From contig DATLGO010000098.1 of assembly GCA_035540375.1 (NCBI GenBank), positions 41,530-105,529 of the forward strand: a DNA stretch of 64,000 nt. The letters run 5' to 3'. Source of the stretch: Candidatus Thermoplasmatota archaeon. Lineage in GTDB: Archaea; Thermoplasmatota; SW-10-69-26; JACQPN01; JAJPHT01. The translations under genes and the position numbers were made by a program. Shown in pieces: positions 7,899 to 16,660 of this stretch (positions within the stretch are counted from its first letter, which is position 1; the number at the start of each line of letters is the position of its first letter). The notes under the pieces were generated by a model. The model had not been told where the DNA came from, searched no databases, and saw only the letters and a program-made list of their open reading frames with translations.

Positions 7899-8698
7899 CC
7901 CAGGCCGAGCATGCGCGCCGCATGGCCGCGCCGCGCTCGAACCGCGCCCTGCTCGCCGAGGTGCTCGCCCGCCCGCACTGGACGTGGCATCGGCTCGTCG
8001 GCAAGCTCGAAGGGCGCGACCCCCGCGCGGGGCGCCTCGCGGAGTACGAGCGCTTCACGGAGCCGCTCGAGAGCGCGGTCGCGCGCATGGCGGGGGCGCG
8101 CGCGGAGGACGTCGCGAAGACGCTCGCATCATTCGTGCCCGTTGACCGCGCGCAGGGCTCCGGTCCCATCCCGCGGTGGCAGGACGGCACGCTGGAGCTT
8201 TCGCGCGTCGCGTACGCGATCGTGCGGGCGCTCAAGCCCGAGGTCGTCGTCGAGACGGGCGTCGCGCGCGGCGTCACCTCGCACGCCATCCTCTCCGCGC
8301 TCGAGGACAACGGCCGCGGTCGCCTCGTGAGCGTCGATCTCCCCGGCCTCGAAGCGGGCGCGACGGAGGCCGTGGGCGAGCTTGTCCCGGAGGCGCTTCG
8401 CGCCCGCTGGGACCTGCGGCTCGGCCCGAGCGCCTCGCTCCTCCCGGGCATCCTTCGCGGCGTCGGACCCGTCGACCTCTTCATCCACGACTCGGCGCAC
8501 ACGTACCGCAACATGGCGCGCGAGTACGCGCTCGGCCTCGCGGCGCTCAAGCCGGAGGGCGTCCTCATGTCGGACGACGTGTGCAACGACGCGCTTCTCG
8601 AGATCGTCGAACGCGAGCGCCTCGATCTCGCGGTCGTGCGGCAGTCGAAGGCGCCGCCGTGGTCGTACATCGGCCTCGCCAAGCGCCGCGCTACCTGA
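7895..8698 (+). CDS. Class I SAM-dependent methyltransferase
   Basis: A 267-residue Rossmann-fold methyltransferase of the Methyltransf_24 type. Seen: the SAM-binding loop VVVETGVARGVTSHAIL at about residue 111, the acidic LVSVDLPG strand end, and VDLFIHDSAHTYRNMAREY, the Asp-His motif typical of this family, followed by KPEGVLMSDDV. The ATG at 7895 is chosen because sequence further upstream in the frame is only the antisense or other-frame reading of the relic genes. Substrate unknown; the family includes O-methyltransferases and enzymes acting on sugars. It overlaps the convergent secreted-protein gene by eight bases. Confidence 0.75.
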   Translation: MTQAEHARRMAAPRSNRALLAEVLARPHWTWHRLVGKLEGRDPRAGRLAEYERFTEPLESAVARMAGARAEDVAKTLASFVPVDRAQGSGPIPRWQDGTLELSRVAYAIVRALKPEVVVETGVARGVTSHAILSALEDNGRGRLVSVDLPGLEAGATEAVGELVPEALRARWDLRLGPSASLLPGILRGVGPVDLFIHDSAHTYRNMAREYALGLAALKPEGVLMSDDVCNDALLEIVERERLDLAVVRQSKAPPWSYIGLAKRRAT

Positions 8699-9542
8699 GT
8701 CGCCGGACGGCGAGCAAGGCCGCGACGGCGAGGGCGCCCCCCAGCGGCGCGAGGCCGGGCGAGGGCACGCGCGATGGCGCGGCGGCGCCGTGCGCGTGAA
8801 CGGTCATCGAGACGAACGCGCCTTCCCCCCAGAGCGTCGCGTCGAGCGCGAACTGCGTCGTCACGAGGAATCCGGCCTCGATCTCGCTTGGCGCGTCGCC
8901 CGCCGGGATCACGCCGATGGAGAGCCTCCCGGTCTCCCCGGGCTCGAGCACGATTGCGTGTGCGGGCGCGAGGCTCACGCCGCGAATCGACGAGGCCTGG
9001 TTGACGCCGATGCGAGAGATCGCGTTTCCCGTGTTCTTGACGGCGAGGACGGCTTCCGCGTAGCCGCCGCGGGGCGCCTCGACGTCGAGGCGCGCCGGCT
9101 TCGTCTCGACCGCGCCGCGGTAGCCGACCCGGAAGATGTGCTCCTGGTGGCCGTACGTCCACGACCCGTCGGCCTCGGCCGCCCGGATCGTCAGGTTGGA
9201 GATCGCGAGGCCGGGCGCGTCGTGGGAGACGTTCACGCGCAGGACGCCCGTCGCGCGACCGCACTGGTTGGGCAGCACGAGCGCGAACGGGTGGCGATCG
9301 GGCTCGAAGACCCCCTTGAGCCATGCCGGCGGATCGGCGAGGCTGAGCGTGACCTGCCGCGCACCGGGCGCGAGCGCCGTCGCGCACATGGTGACGTTGA
9401 CGTCGAACGCGACCGCGCGGCCGGGCGGCAGGGTGGAGGGTCCGTTGATCTCGAGCATCACGACGTCCCCCGGCACCGCGTCCGCCGCGGGCGCGAGCTG
9501 GACGAGCGCGATGGCGACGAGAAGCGCGGGGAGGGCGCGCAT
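8691..9542 (-). CDS. Secreted beta-sandwich protein with PGF-CTERM-like anchor
   Basis: A 283-residue surface protein: signal peptide (residues 1-22, ending ADA), two beta-rich Ig or NEW3-like domains with NxT/NxS glycosylation sequons, then a C-terminal SPGLAPLGGALAVAALLAVRRLR. That tail resembles the PGF-CTERM signal cut by archaeosortase A: small residues, a hydrophobic helix, then arginines. A TATA-like GGCTTAACC sits 27 bases before the ATG, so the message is probably leaderless. Role unknown. Confidence 0.65.
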   Translation of the reverse strand: MRALPALLVAIALVQLAPAADAVPGDVVMLEINGPSTLPPGRAVAFDVNVTMCATALAPGARQVTLSLADPPAWLKGVFEPDRHPFALVLPNQCGRATGVLRVNVSHDAPGLAISNLTIRAAEADGSWTYGHQEHIFRVGYRGAVETKPARLDVEAPRGGYAEAVLAVKNTGNAISRIGVNQASSIRGVSLAPAHAIVLEPGETGRLSIGVIPAGDAPSEIEAGFLVTTQFALDATLWGEGAFVSMTVHAHGAAAPSRVPSPGLAPLGGALAVAALLAVRRLR

Positions 9543-9564
9543 CCGCCGCCCGTCCGGCGACGCG

Positions 9565-9573
9565 GGTTAAGCC
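9565..9573 (-). promoter_or_regulatory. TATA-like box GGCTTAACC
   Basis: It is centred 27 bases before the ATG at 9542 on the minus strand, the leaderless spacing seen repeatedly here. Confidence 0.5.
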
Positions 9574-9604
9574 TTTGTGGAGCGGAGCGTGAAAGTCCGG
9601 TCGC

Positions 9605-10312
9605 CTACACGGTGAAGACCGCGTATCCGCGTTCGAGCCCCGAGCGCTCCAGGACCGGCTTCGAGACATTGTAGACCGGCACGCCCCCGGGCGTCGCGCC
9701 CGAGAAGGCGCCGCCGTGGGCGTGGCCGTGGAGCGCGAGCTCGCAACCGGCCTCGTCGATCGCGGCGCCGAGGCGGCTCGTCCCCAGGAAAGGGACGATC
9801 TCGAGGGGCTCGCCGTCGAGGGTGGCCTGGACGGGGGCGTAGTGCAGGACGGCGACGCGCTTGCGTGTGCCGAGGGCCCGAAGCGCGTTGCGGAGCGCGT
9901 CGGCCTCGATGACGCTCTCGGCGACGAAGGCCTTGAGCGGCGTCTCCCCGAAGGCGCGGACGACGCGCTCGGCGAAACCGCCCGCGAAGCCTTTCGCGCC
10001 CGCGAACCCAACGCCGTCCACGACGGCGGAAGCGCGGTCGACGAGCTTCACGCCGCGACCCTCGAGCATGCGCACCACGTCGTCGAGGGCGCCGAACTCG
10101 TGATCGTGGTTGCCGAAGACCGCCACGATAGGGATCTCGACGCCGTCGAGCGCCGCAAGCAGCGCCTCGGCCTCCTCGGGGCGCCCGTGGTCGGTGAGGT
10201 CGCCCGGGAGGACGAGGACGTCGGCCTCGTCGTCGACCCCCTCGAAGGTCTTCGCGAGCCGCTCGGCGTCGTCGGCGCGCGCGTGCAGGTCGGCGACCGC
10301 GGCGATGCGCAC
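9605..10312 (-). CDS. Calcineurin-like metallophosphoesterase
   Basis: A 235-residue metal-dependent phosphoesterase. All five motifs of the fold are seen: the DLHA metal pair at residue 8, GDLTDH near 38, GNHDHE near 66, a histidine in VLHYAP near 156, and HGHAHGG near 194. It is soluble. It lies three bases downstream of the nucleotidyltransferase-like gene and is surely co-transcribed with it. Substrate cannot be read from sequence; the family spans phosphodiesterases and nucleotide phosphatases. Confidence 0.85.
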   Translation of the reverse strand: MRIAAVADLHARADDAERLAKTFEGVDDEADVLVLPGDLTDHGRPEEAEALLAALDGVEIPIVAVFGNHDHEFGALDDVVRMLEGRGVKLVDRASAVVDGVGFAGAKGFAGGFAERVVRAFGETPLKAFVAESVIEADALRNALRALGTRKRVAVLHYAPVQATLDGEPLEIVPFLGTSRLGAAIDEAGCELALHGHAHGGAFSGATPGGVPVYNVSKPVLERSGLERGYAVFTV

Positions 10313-10315
10313 GCT

Positions 10316-11119
10316 TCAACCCTCCTCGTGCGCCGCGCGGCGGGCCTCGGCGCGCGCGTCGGGGAGCCCCCATTCGCGCACGTCGACGAGGAAGCTCACG
10401 GGGTCGAGCATGGTGCCCCTGAACGCGAGCCCCGTCTGCCGCTCCCCGGCGTGCTCGCGGAAGCGCTCGACGAGCGTGTCGAACACCCAGGCCGGGACGC
10501 GGTCGACGTGACCCGGGTAGGCGTAGCCGAAAAGATGGAGGTACGACAGGAGAAGCTCCCAGTGCTCCCCCACCTTTTCGAGCACGCGCGCCCAGTCCAT
10601 GACCCCGTTCGCGGCGAACATGATGTGCAGCACGTCGGCGCCGTCCCACCGGTCGCGCGTTCCCACGAACATCTTCGAGAGGAAGAGCTCCTCGACGGGG
10701 ACGACGGGCACGACGCGGCCGAGCACCTCCATGCGCGGCGCGCGTTCGAACCAGCCGTCGTCGACGGGCCCCGTTCCGTTCGCGTTCCGGTGGATGACGT
10801 CGATGAAGAACTTCCCGAGCCAGGCTTTGGAGAGCCAGACGGGATCGACCGTCTCCACCTCGAAACCGCGGCGCTCGAAGGCCTCGAGCGTCTTCGCGAC
10901 GTCGTCCGGGCGGACGAACACGTCGAGATCCTTCGTCTCGCGCCAGATGCCCGTGTGCGCATTCAGCGCGACCGCGCCCCCGAGCAGGTAATCCACCTTC
11001 GCCGCGGAAAGCACGTCGAGCGCCCTCGCATAGGCCTCGCGCTCGCGCGAATTGAAGCGCGGCGGCTCGAGCCGCGTCGGGAGGAGCTTCGTTCCGGTTT
11101 CCGGCCTGCGCGCGCCCAT
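10316..11119 (-). CDS. Nucleotidyltransferase-fold protein (DUF6036/AbiEii-like)
   Basis: A 267-residue protein with the minimal nucleotidyltransferase pattern: LLGGAVALNAH (helix-capping Gly-Gly) at about residue 46, then ETKDLDVFV with the paired aspartates at about 64, and a later IDVIHR giving a third acidic residue. This layout is typical of DUF6036 or AbiEii-like transferases that modify RNA or protein. First gene of a two-gene operon with the phosphoesterase. No antitoxin-like gene is next to it, so a toxin-antitoxin role is not supported. Confidence 0.65.
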   Translation of the reverse strand: MGARRPETGTKLLPTRLEPPRFNSREREAYARALDVLSAAKVDYLLGGAVALNAHTGIWRETKDLDVFVRPDDVAKTLEAFERRGFEVETVDPVWLSKAWLGKFFIDVIHRNANGTGPVDDGWFERAPRMEVLGRVVPVVPVEELFLSKMFVGTRDRWDGADVLHIMFAANGVMDWARVLEKVGEHWELLLSYLHLFGYAYPGHVDRVPAWVFDTLVERFREHAGERQTGLAFRGTMLDPVSFLVDVREWGLPDARAEARRAAHEEG

Positions 11120-11211
11120 GAGAGGTCACTTATTCGTCGGCCGTCCCGTTTCAATCTTGCCGACGCGATCGGCCCTCCGCGCCCCGGGGAGGCGGGCGGG
11201 CAGGCGGGCCC

Positions 11212-11904
11212 TCAGGGCTTCCATCGGTCGCGGCGCGCGCGTGCCGCGCGGCATTCCGCGACGAGGCCGCCCACGCGCTCCGCGAGGGCGCGGGTCGCGG
11301 CGCGCGCAGGGTCGGCCTCGCGCACGACATCGAGGTCGCGCGCGGGCGTCCATGGCTCGCCGACCGCGATCCAGGCGCCGCGCCCGAACCGCGGGAACGT
11401 CCGGTCGTGGGGCCAGAAGCGGTAGAGGTCGAGGCCGACCGGGAGGATCGGGCATCCGGTCTCGAGCGCGAGGCGGGCGACGCCGGTTCGGAACTCGAGC
11501 AGGGCGTCGGGGCCCGCGCGTGTCGCTTCGGGGTAGACCATGACGGCGTGGCCCGATTCGAGCTTCTCGCGCGCGAACCGGACGGCGTCCGGGTTGCCCT
11601 CGCGCGCCCCCCGGAAGACGGGGACGGCCCCGTTCGAGCGGAAGAACCAGTTCGTGAAGCGGTTGCGGAAAAGCTCGGCCTTCGCGAGGAAGAAGGACGG
11701 ACGAGGCATCACGGCCGCGACGAGGACCGGGTCCGCGTACGTCTGGTGGTTCGGCGCGATGATGACGCCGCCGGACCTCGGCATGTTCTCCGCGCCCTTC
11801 GCGAAGAGCGGCACGAGGGCGATGAGGGGCCGGCGACCGAGACGGTACGTCGCCCGGTAGAAGAGGGAGACGTCACGCCAATCCGGCCCGTCGTAGCGGA
11901 GCAT
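11212..11904 (-). CDS. PlsC-type 1-acyl-sn-glycerol-3-phosphate acyltransferase family protein
   Basis: A 230-residue acyltransferase. Seen: the HX4D catalytic motif in PNHQTYADP (His near 53), the second block FRSNGAVPVFRG, and the third block YPEATRAGP. One hydrophobic helix near the start may anchor it. Archaeal membrane lipids are ether-linked isoprenoids, so the acceptor is uncertain: a minor ester lipid, or another acylated molecule. A TATA-like GGCCTTTATG lies 30 bases before the ATG. Confidence 0.82.
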   Translation of the reverse strand: MLRYDGPDWRDVSLFYRATYRLGRRPLIALVPLFAKGAENMPRSGGVIIAPNHQTYADPVLVAAVMPRPSFFLAKAELFRNRFTNWFFRSNGAVPVFRGAREGNPDAVRFAREKLESGHAVMVYPEATRAGPDALLEFRTGVARLALETGCPILPVGLDLYRFWPHDRTFPRFGRGAWIAVGEPWTPARDLDVVREADPARAATRALAERVGGLVAECRAARARRDRWKP

Positions 11905-11929
11905 CCGCGCCGCGAAGGCGGGACCGCGA

Positions 11930-11939
11930 CATAAAGGCC
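11930..11939 (-). promoter_or_regulatory. TATA-like box for the PlsC-like gene
   Basis: GGCCTTTATG on the minus strand, centred 30 bases before the ATG at 11904; leaderless spacing. Confidence 0.5.
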
Positions 11940-11941
11940 GG

Positions 11942-12799
11942 CTATCGGAGGTCCGTCATCGCGGCTTCCCACGGGGTCGGCGTGATCCCGAGATCCTCCG
12001 CCCAACGCGCATCCGCGCAGGCATTGCCGGCGAAAAGCATCCGCAGCTGGTCGGGCGTCGCGGGGAAGCCTGGCAGCTTCGCCATGGCGAGGGCGAGACC
12101 TTCGGGCACGGGGGCGTAGGCGCGCTTCCGTCCCATGAGCTTCGCGAGCCGCTCGAGATACTGCCTGAACGTCAGCGTCTCGGGGCCCGCGACGCAGTAG
12201 GTCTTCCCCACGGCGACCGGCTCGTCGAGGGCCTTCGCGAATGCGAGGCCGACGTCGCCCGCGGCGACGGGTTGCATGACCGCGCTCCCGCCGCCGAGGA
12301 CCGGCACCACGGGCGCGTACCGGATGACCGGCGCGAGCTTCGCGTGGAAGCCCTCGCCGGGACCGGCGATGAACGAGGGGCGGAAGATCGTCGCGTCGAG
12401 GCCTGCGTCCTTCACGACCTGCTCAGCCGCGAGTTTCGTGCGCTGGTAGGGGGTCAGCGCGAGGTCGGCGCCGTTCGCGCTCATGTGCAGGAAGCGGCGG
12501 ATGCCCACCCGTTTCGCGGCTTCGACGACGTGGCGCGTCGCCTCGACGTGGAGGCGCTCGAACGTCAACCCCTTCGACGGTTTCTCGTCGATGATGCCTA
12601 CGAGATGCACGACGGCGTCGTGCCCGGCGAGGTCCGGAAGCTCGCCGCGCGCGACGTCGCCTTTCGCGGTCGAGAGGCCGGGCCGGGCCGGCGGCGGTTG
12701 CCGATGCACGAGCGCGGTGACCCTGTGGCCGCGCGCCAGGATCGCGTCGAGGATCGAGGGTCCAACGAAGCCCGTCCCTCCGGTGACGAAGACGCGCAC
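11942..12799 (-). CDS. NAD(P)-binding epimerase/NDUFA9-like SDR
   Basis: A 285-residue atypical short-chain dehydrogenase. Seen: the N-terminal dinucleotide motif VFVTGGTGFVGPSI, the VHLVGIIDE strand, a YQRTK stretch that supplies the YxxxK pair, and a C-terminal region like NmrA or complex-I NDUFA9 proteins (VAAGDVGLAFAKAL, TLTFRQYLE). I choose the GTG at 12799, which starts right at the Rossmann strand; an upstream ATG at 12877 would add 26 residues with no conserved character. Likely roles are quinone/flavin-linked reduction or a structural cofactor-binding role; substrate unknown. Confidence 0.75.
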   Translation of the reverse strand: MRVFVTGGTGFVGPSILDAILARGHRVTALVHRQPPPARPGLSTAKGDVARGELPDLAGHDAVVHLVGIIDEKPSKGLTFERLHVEATRHVVEAAKRVGIRRFLHMSANGADLALTPYQRTKLAAEQVVKDAGLDATIFRPSFIAGPGEGFHAKLAPVIRYAPVVPVLGGGSAVMQPVAAGDVGLAFAKALDEPVAVGKTYCVAGPETLTFRQYLERLAKLMGRKRAYAPVPEGLALAMAKLPGFPATPDQLRMLFAGNACADARWAEDLGITPTPWEAAMTDLR

Positions 12800-12985
12800 G
12801 CTGGACGCGAAGCCGCAAGAACGGAAAAGCCCTCCGCCATGCTTGCCGCAGCCGACGGGGCGGATCCCCTCACGCATCGGGGAGGAATGGCATCACGTCG
12901 GCACCAAGGGAGGGACGGATCTCGCCCCCCCGTTCGCGGAGCACGTCCGGCAAAGGTGTCCACCGCATGCCACGGAGTGTCGCTG

Positions 12986-13771
12986 TCACGACGCCGGCGC
13001 GAGCTCCACGTCCGCGAAGACGGGGAAGTGGTCGCTCGGAAGCATGCCCGCTTCCCGCTCCTTGACCGTCACGAGGCGCGGGACGCGGATGACCTGCTTC
13101 AGGAAGATGTAGTCGATGCGGTAGAGGCCGCGGCCTGTCCAGTGGTGGAAGGTCGCGCCCCAGCGCTCGGGCTTGCGCTCCTCCGCGAGACGGAGGGCGT
13201 CGACGAAGCCCGCGCGCTCGAGGATGCGGTACACGCGGCTCTTCGGAAGCGAATTGAAGTCGCCCGTGAGCACGACGGGCTCGTCGGCGCGCGGCATGCG
13301 GGCGTGGAGCAGCGCCGCGGACTTGCGTCGCGCGCCGGGGCTCGCGTGGTCGAGGTGCGTGTTGTAGACCGAGAAGCGTTCTCCGGATTCGCGGTCCGCG
13401 AAGCGCGCCCACGTCACCATGCGCGGGCAGTAGTTGCCCCACGACATCGATCCGGGGACGTCGGGGGTCTCGGAGAGCCAGAAGTTGCCGCGGTCGAGCA
13501 CGTCGAAGCGCTCCTCGCGGTAGAGGATGGCGTTGAACTCGTCCTCGGCGCCGCCGAGGCGGCCCTCGCCGACCATCGCGTACCCCTCGCTCGCCGCGAG
13601 GAGATCGGCCATCTGGTCGCCCAGGCCCTCCTGGGTCCCGATGACGTCGGGGCGCCAACGCCGGATGACGCCCGCCGCGGCTTCGCGGCGCCGACCCCAT
13701 TGGTGTTCCCCGTCGCTCCAGCGGCGGCGACGGAGGTTGAACGTCATGGCCCGGAGGGCGATCGATGACAT
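12986..13771 (-). CDS. Endonuclease/exonuclease/phosphatase family protein
   Basis: A 261-residue EEP-superfamily hydrolase. Seen in order: the MTFNLR start strand (Asn metal ligand), DVIGTQEG (catalytic Glu), the NTHLDH motif, LTGDFNSLP (Asp and Asn of the active site), and a C-terminal LPSDHFPVFADVEL (Asp-His pair). This is a complete catalytic set, as in secreted or cytosolic phosphodiesterases of the DNase I/sphingomyelinase type. An earlier in-frame ATG at 13888 is less likely: an AT-rich TTATGAATATT element at 13804-13814 fits a start at 13771. It is cytosolic by sequence. Confidence 0.85.
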   Translation of the reverse strand: MSSIALRAMTFNLRRRRWSDGEHQWGRRREAAAGVIRRWRPDVIGTQEGLGDQMADLLAASEGYAMVGEGRLGGAEDEFNAILYREERFDVLDRGNFWLSETPDVPGSMSWGNYCPRMVTWARFADRESGERFSVYNTHLDHASPGARRKSAALLHARMPRADEPVVLTGDFNSLPKSRVYRILERAGFVDALRLAEERKPERWGATFHHWTGRGLYRIDYIFLKQVIRVPRLVTVKEREAGMLPSDHFPVFADVELAPAS

Positions 13772-13853
13772 GGCGACGGTGATAGAAGGTGCTCCTTCTC
13801 CCCTTATGAATATTGGGAGGGACGCAGGGGCGCAGTGCCCCCCGGGGCCGGCT

Positions 13854-14309
13854 TCAGCGCATCTTGGACTTCGTGAGGGCGTCCGCATGACGATTCAGGG
13901 ACCGGGGGATCCACTCGAGGGTGCTTCCGGTCTCGCCGAGGAGCGTCTGGGCCTTGCGGCAGAGGGGCAGCAGGATGCCGGGCCTGCAGATCCACTCCCC
14001 GGTCACGCACCGCTTCACGTTCAGGGAATCTGTGTAGAGGATCCCGGAGAGGCCGTGCGACTTCAGGAACTTGAGCGCCTTGAGCACGGCGACGTACTCG
14101 GCCACGTTGTTCGTCGCGCCCCGCTCGCGCGCGGCGCGGCCCCGCTCCTCGTGGAGGACGCCGCCCTCGTGGCTCATCACGACGAACGCGTAGCGCGCCT
14201 CGATGCCGCGGTCGGCGGAGCCGTCCGCGTACACGACGACGGAGTGCCCGGGCGCGGGCAGCGGGAAGTCTTCCTTCTCGTCGGGCAGCGGGCAGAACGG
14301 GAAGGTCAT
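13854..14309 (-). CDS. rnhA: Ribonuclease HI-like protein
   Basis: A 151-residue type 1 RNase H that cleaves the RNA of RNA:DNA hybrids. The carboxylate set is complete: D29 in YADGS, E71 in NNVAEYVAV, D94 in YTDSLNV and D143 in NRHADALTK. A 22-residue N-terminal extension precedes the fold. It has no hybrid-binding domain. The next minus-strand gene starts about 80 bases further on and has its own promoter. Confidence 0.88.
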   Translation of the reverse strand: MTFPFCPLPDEKEDFPLPAPGHSVVVYADGSADRGIEARYAFVVMSHEGGVLHEERGRAARERGATNNVAEYVAVLKALKFLKSHGLSGILYTDSLNVKRCVTGEWICRPGILLPLCRKAQTLLGETGSTLEWIPRSLNRHADALTKSKMR

Positions 14310-14450
14310 CCGCGCTCACCCCTGAGCGCGCGGACGACGAGGCTCGATCGCTTGGCGGGAACTCCTCCTTTCCACGGGAGATTTGGGCGTCGGATCGAGA
14401 TAAGAGTTCCGATTCCCTCTCGGGGGCACCCGCTCGGGCCCGTCCGTTCG

Positions 14451-15320
14451 TCAGCGCATGCCCGCGAGCTTCTCGAGGCGCGCGATGCGCTCCTCGGTGT
14501 GCGGGTGCGTGCGGAAGAGGCCCGAGACGAACCCCGCGCGGAACGGATTCACGATGTAGAGGTGGGACTGCGAGGGCGAGCCCGTCTGCATCGGGATGCG
14601 CGAGGCTCCGGTCTCGAGCATGCGGAGGGCGCGGGCAAGCTCGAGCGGGCGGCCCGTGATCTCCGCGGCGCCGCGGTCCGCCATGAACTCGCGGCTCCTG
14701 CTGATCGCAAGCTGCACCATGATGGCGGCCAGCGGGGCGAGGATCGCAAGGAGGATCATGCCGAAGATGTTGCCGCCGCCCTCGCCGTCGCGCGAGCCGC
14801 CGAAGAGCGCGCTCCAGAAGAAGGCGCGGGCCGCGAAGGTGATCGCGCCGGCGACCGTCGCCGCGGCGCTCATGACGAGGACGTCGCGGTTGCGGACGTG
14901 GGCCATCTCGTGGGCCATCACGGCCTCGACCGCGTCGTCGTCCATCATCTTGAGGAGGCCCGCGGTCGCCGCGACGACCGCGTTCTGCGGGTTGCGGCCC
15001 GTCGCGAACGCGTTCGGCTGGTCCGTGGGGATGATCGCGACGCGCGGCATCGGAAGCCCCGACTTCTGGGAAAGGCTCCGGACGATGCCGTGGAGGCGCG
15101 GCGCCTGCTCGGGGGTCACGAGCTTCGCGCCCGTGGACCAGAGGACGATGCGGTCCGACCAGAAGTAGGAGACGAAGTTGATCGCCGCGGCGATGACGAG
15201 GAAGACCACGCTCCCGAGGAGCGGGGCGTTCGCGAAGTACGCGCCCACGACGAAGCCCACGGCCATGAAAAGCGCCGTGAGGGCGGCGAAGAGCCCGAGG
15301 GTGCGCCAGGTGGAAGCCAT
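14451..15320 (-). CDS. htpX: HtpX-type membrane zinc metalloprotease (M48)
   Basis: A 289-residue membrane protease for quality control of membrane proteins. Seen: two N-terminal transmembrane helices (residues 8-55), the pre-active-site NAFATGRNPQNAVVAAT, the zinc motif HEMAH at about 136-140, two further hydrophobic helices, and the third-ligand region SREFMADRGAAEITG. The C-terminal HPHTEERIARLEKL is typical of HtpX. Length is normal. It is a stand-alone gene. Confidence 0.93.
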   Translation of the reverse strand: MASTWRTLGLFAALTALFMAVGFVVGAYFANAPLLGSVVFLVIAAAINFVSYFWSDRIVLWSTGAKLVTPEQAPRLHGIVRSLSQKSGLPMPRVAIIPTDQPNAFATGRNPQNAVVAATAGLLKMMDDDAVEAVMAHEMAHVRNRDVLVMSAAATVAGAITFAARAFFWSALFGGSRDGEGGGNIFGMILLAILAPLAAIMVQLAISRSREFMADRGAAEITGRPLELARALRMLETGASRIPMQTGSPSQSHLYIVNPFRAGFVSGLFRTHPHTEERIARLEKLAGMR

Positions 15321-15382
15321 CGGGCCGGAAGGAATCCGCCGAGTTCTTGAGCCTTACCCTCCCGTCCGGTTCGTAAACCGGC

Positions 15383-16564
15383 TCAGCGGAGACGGTACAC
15401 GTCCAGTCCCCGGCCGCCGTCGCCCGTGTAGACCGCGCCCTCGTGCCAGTAAGCCGCCCAGGCGCTCCCGTCCGGCGGGGCGACCTGGGAGACGAGCTTC
15501 GGGTTCGCGGGGTCCTTGAAGTCGACGAGCATCGTGCCGCCCGAGTAGAAGCCCGCGACGACGAGGGGCCGGTCCGCGACGACGTTGAAGTTGTGCGCCG
15601 TGCAGACGTTGCCGTTGCCGCGGGGCGGCGAGAAGTATCCCTTGAGCTGCACGTCGCCGTTCGGCGCGAGCGTGTAGAACCAGAGGGCCCCGGTCGGCGT
15701 CCTCCCGTGGGCCGGGCAGGCGGGCGCAAGGGCCCCGCCGGACTCGTCCCCGATGATGAGAAGGGTCCCGTTCAGGGCCGTCGCCGCGCTGTGGTGGATA
15801 TTGATCGCCGGGTTCGTGAGCGTCGCGATCACGCGCGGCTTCATCGGGTCCTTCATGTCCCAGATCATCGTCTCGTGGATGCCTCCGCAGATCGCGCGCG
15901 AACGCTCGGGCTCCGCGAGGATGTCGTGGCACCCGGGAGCCTTGCTCGTCGCCGGGAACTCGAACGCGCCGACGACCTTCGGCGCGGTCGGGTCCGAAAC
16001 GTCGACGATCTCGCTCTTGTGGTGAGCCATCACGTTCACGAGGTCGTAGGCCGAATTGTAGACGAGTCCCGTGTCGCCCCAGGGCGTGTGCGTGTGGCTG
16101 CCGTACTTCAGCGGAACCTGCGAAAGCGCGACGGGGTTCGCGGGATCGGTCACGTCGACGAGGCGGATGCCGCCCGAGGGCGCCGCGCCGGGACACCCGT
16201 CGTCGCCCTGGTACGAGATCGTCGCGATGCGGCCCTTCGTCGTCTCGACGACGCCGACGTCGATGCCGCGACACGGGACGGAGCCCACCTCGGTCGCGTT
16301 TTCGGGGTCCCTGATGTCCACGACGTGCAGCCCCGACCGCGACGAAACGTAGGCGTAGCCTCCCTTGAAGGCGATGTCGTTGCCGCCGCCGAAGTCGACC
16401 CTCCGCACGGGGTCGAGCTTCGTGACGACGTCCGGGAGGACGTACGGCGCGCGCGGCGCCTCGAGGCGGGGGTCCCCGCCGTCGCCCGCGCCCGGCGTCG
16501 AGACGCATCCCGCAAGCGCGGGGAGGACGAGGAGCGCGAAGGCGGCGAGGAGGCGGGAGGCCAT
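15383..16564 (-). CDS. LVIVD-repeat surface lipoprotein
   Basis: A 393-residue exported protein. It has a signal sequence with a lipobox-like LAGC at about residues 18-21, then a beta-propeller-like series of repeats, each with a VVDIRDPENA / LVDVTDPANP / IVDVSDPTAP / MVDFKDPANP motif, the mark of LVIVD repeats. Several cysteines (CRGID, DGCPGA, GCHDI, ICGGIH, CTAHN) may form disulfides. Probably a lipid-anchored, outward-facing propeller. Function unknown; such proteins are common on archaeal and bacterial surfaces. Confidence 0.78.
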   Translation of the reverse strand: MASRLLAAFALLVLPALAGCVSTPGAGDGGDPRLEAPRAPYVLPDVVTKLDPVRRVDFGGGNDIAFKGGYAYVSSRSGLHVVDIRDPENATEVGSVPCRGIDVGVVETTKGRIATISYQGDDGCPGAAPSGGIRLVDVTDPANPVALSQVPLKYGSHTHTPWGDTGLVYNSAYDLVNVMAHHKSEIVDVSDPTAPKVVGAFEFPATSKAPGCHDILAEPERSRAICGGIHETMIWDMKDPMKPRVIATLTNPAINIHHSAATALNGTLLIIGDESGGALAPACPAHGRTPTGALWFYTLAPNGDVQLKGYFSPPRGNGNVCTAHNFNVVADRPLVVAGFYSGGTMLVDFKDPANPKLVSQVAPPDGSAWAAYWHEGAVYTGDGGRGLDVYRLR

Positions 16565-16660
16565 GGGTCGCGGACGCGTCCCCCGGAGCATGATCCTTTC
16601 CCGTTGGGCGTTCGGCGGGCTTGGAGACACGTTCATGGGGCCGACCGCGCTCGACCGGTC

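Noticed and set aside
7780..10011. Long open frames antisense to known genes (here and at 15.4-17.9, 29.2-31.0, 52.2-54.2 kb)
   Set aside because: At about 70% GC stop codons are rare in all frames. These readings are Arg/Pro/Ala-rich and lack motifs, while the opposite frames hold recognisable proteins.
10316..11119. AbiE-type toxin-antitoxin pair with the phosphoesterase
   Set aside because: The partner is a metallophosphoesterase, not a HTH antitoxin, so an AbiEi/AbiEii reading is not supported.
12800..12877. N-terminal extension of the NAD epimerase from ATG 12877
   Set aside because: The extra 26 residues have no conserved character, and GTG 12799 lies directly before the Rossmann strand.
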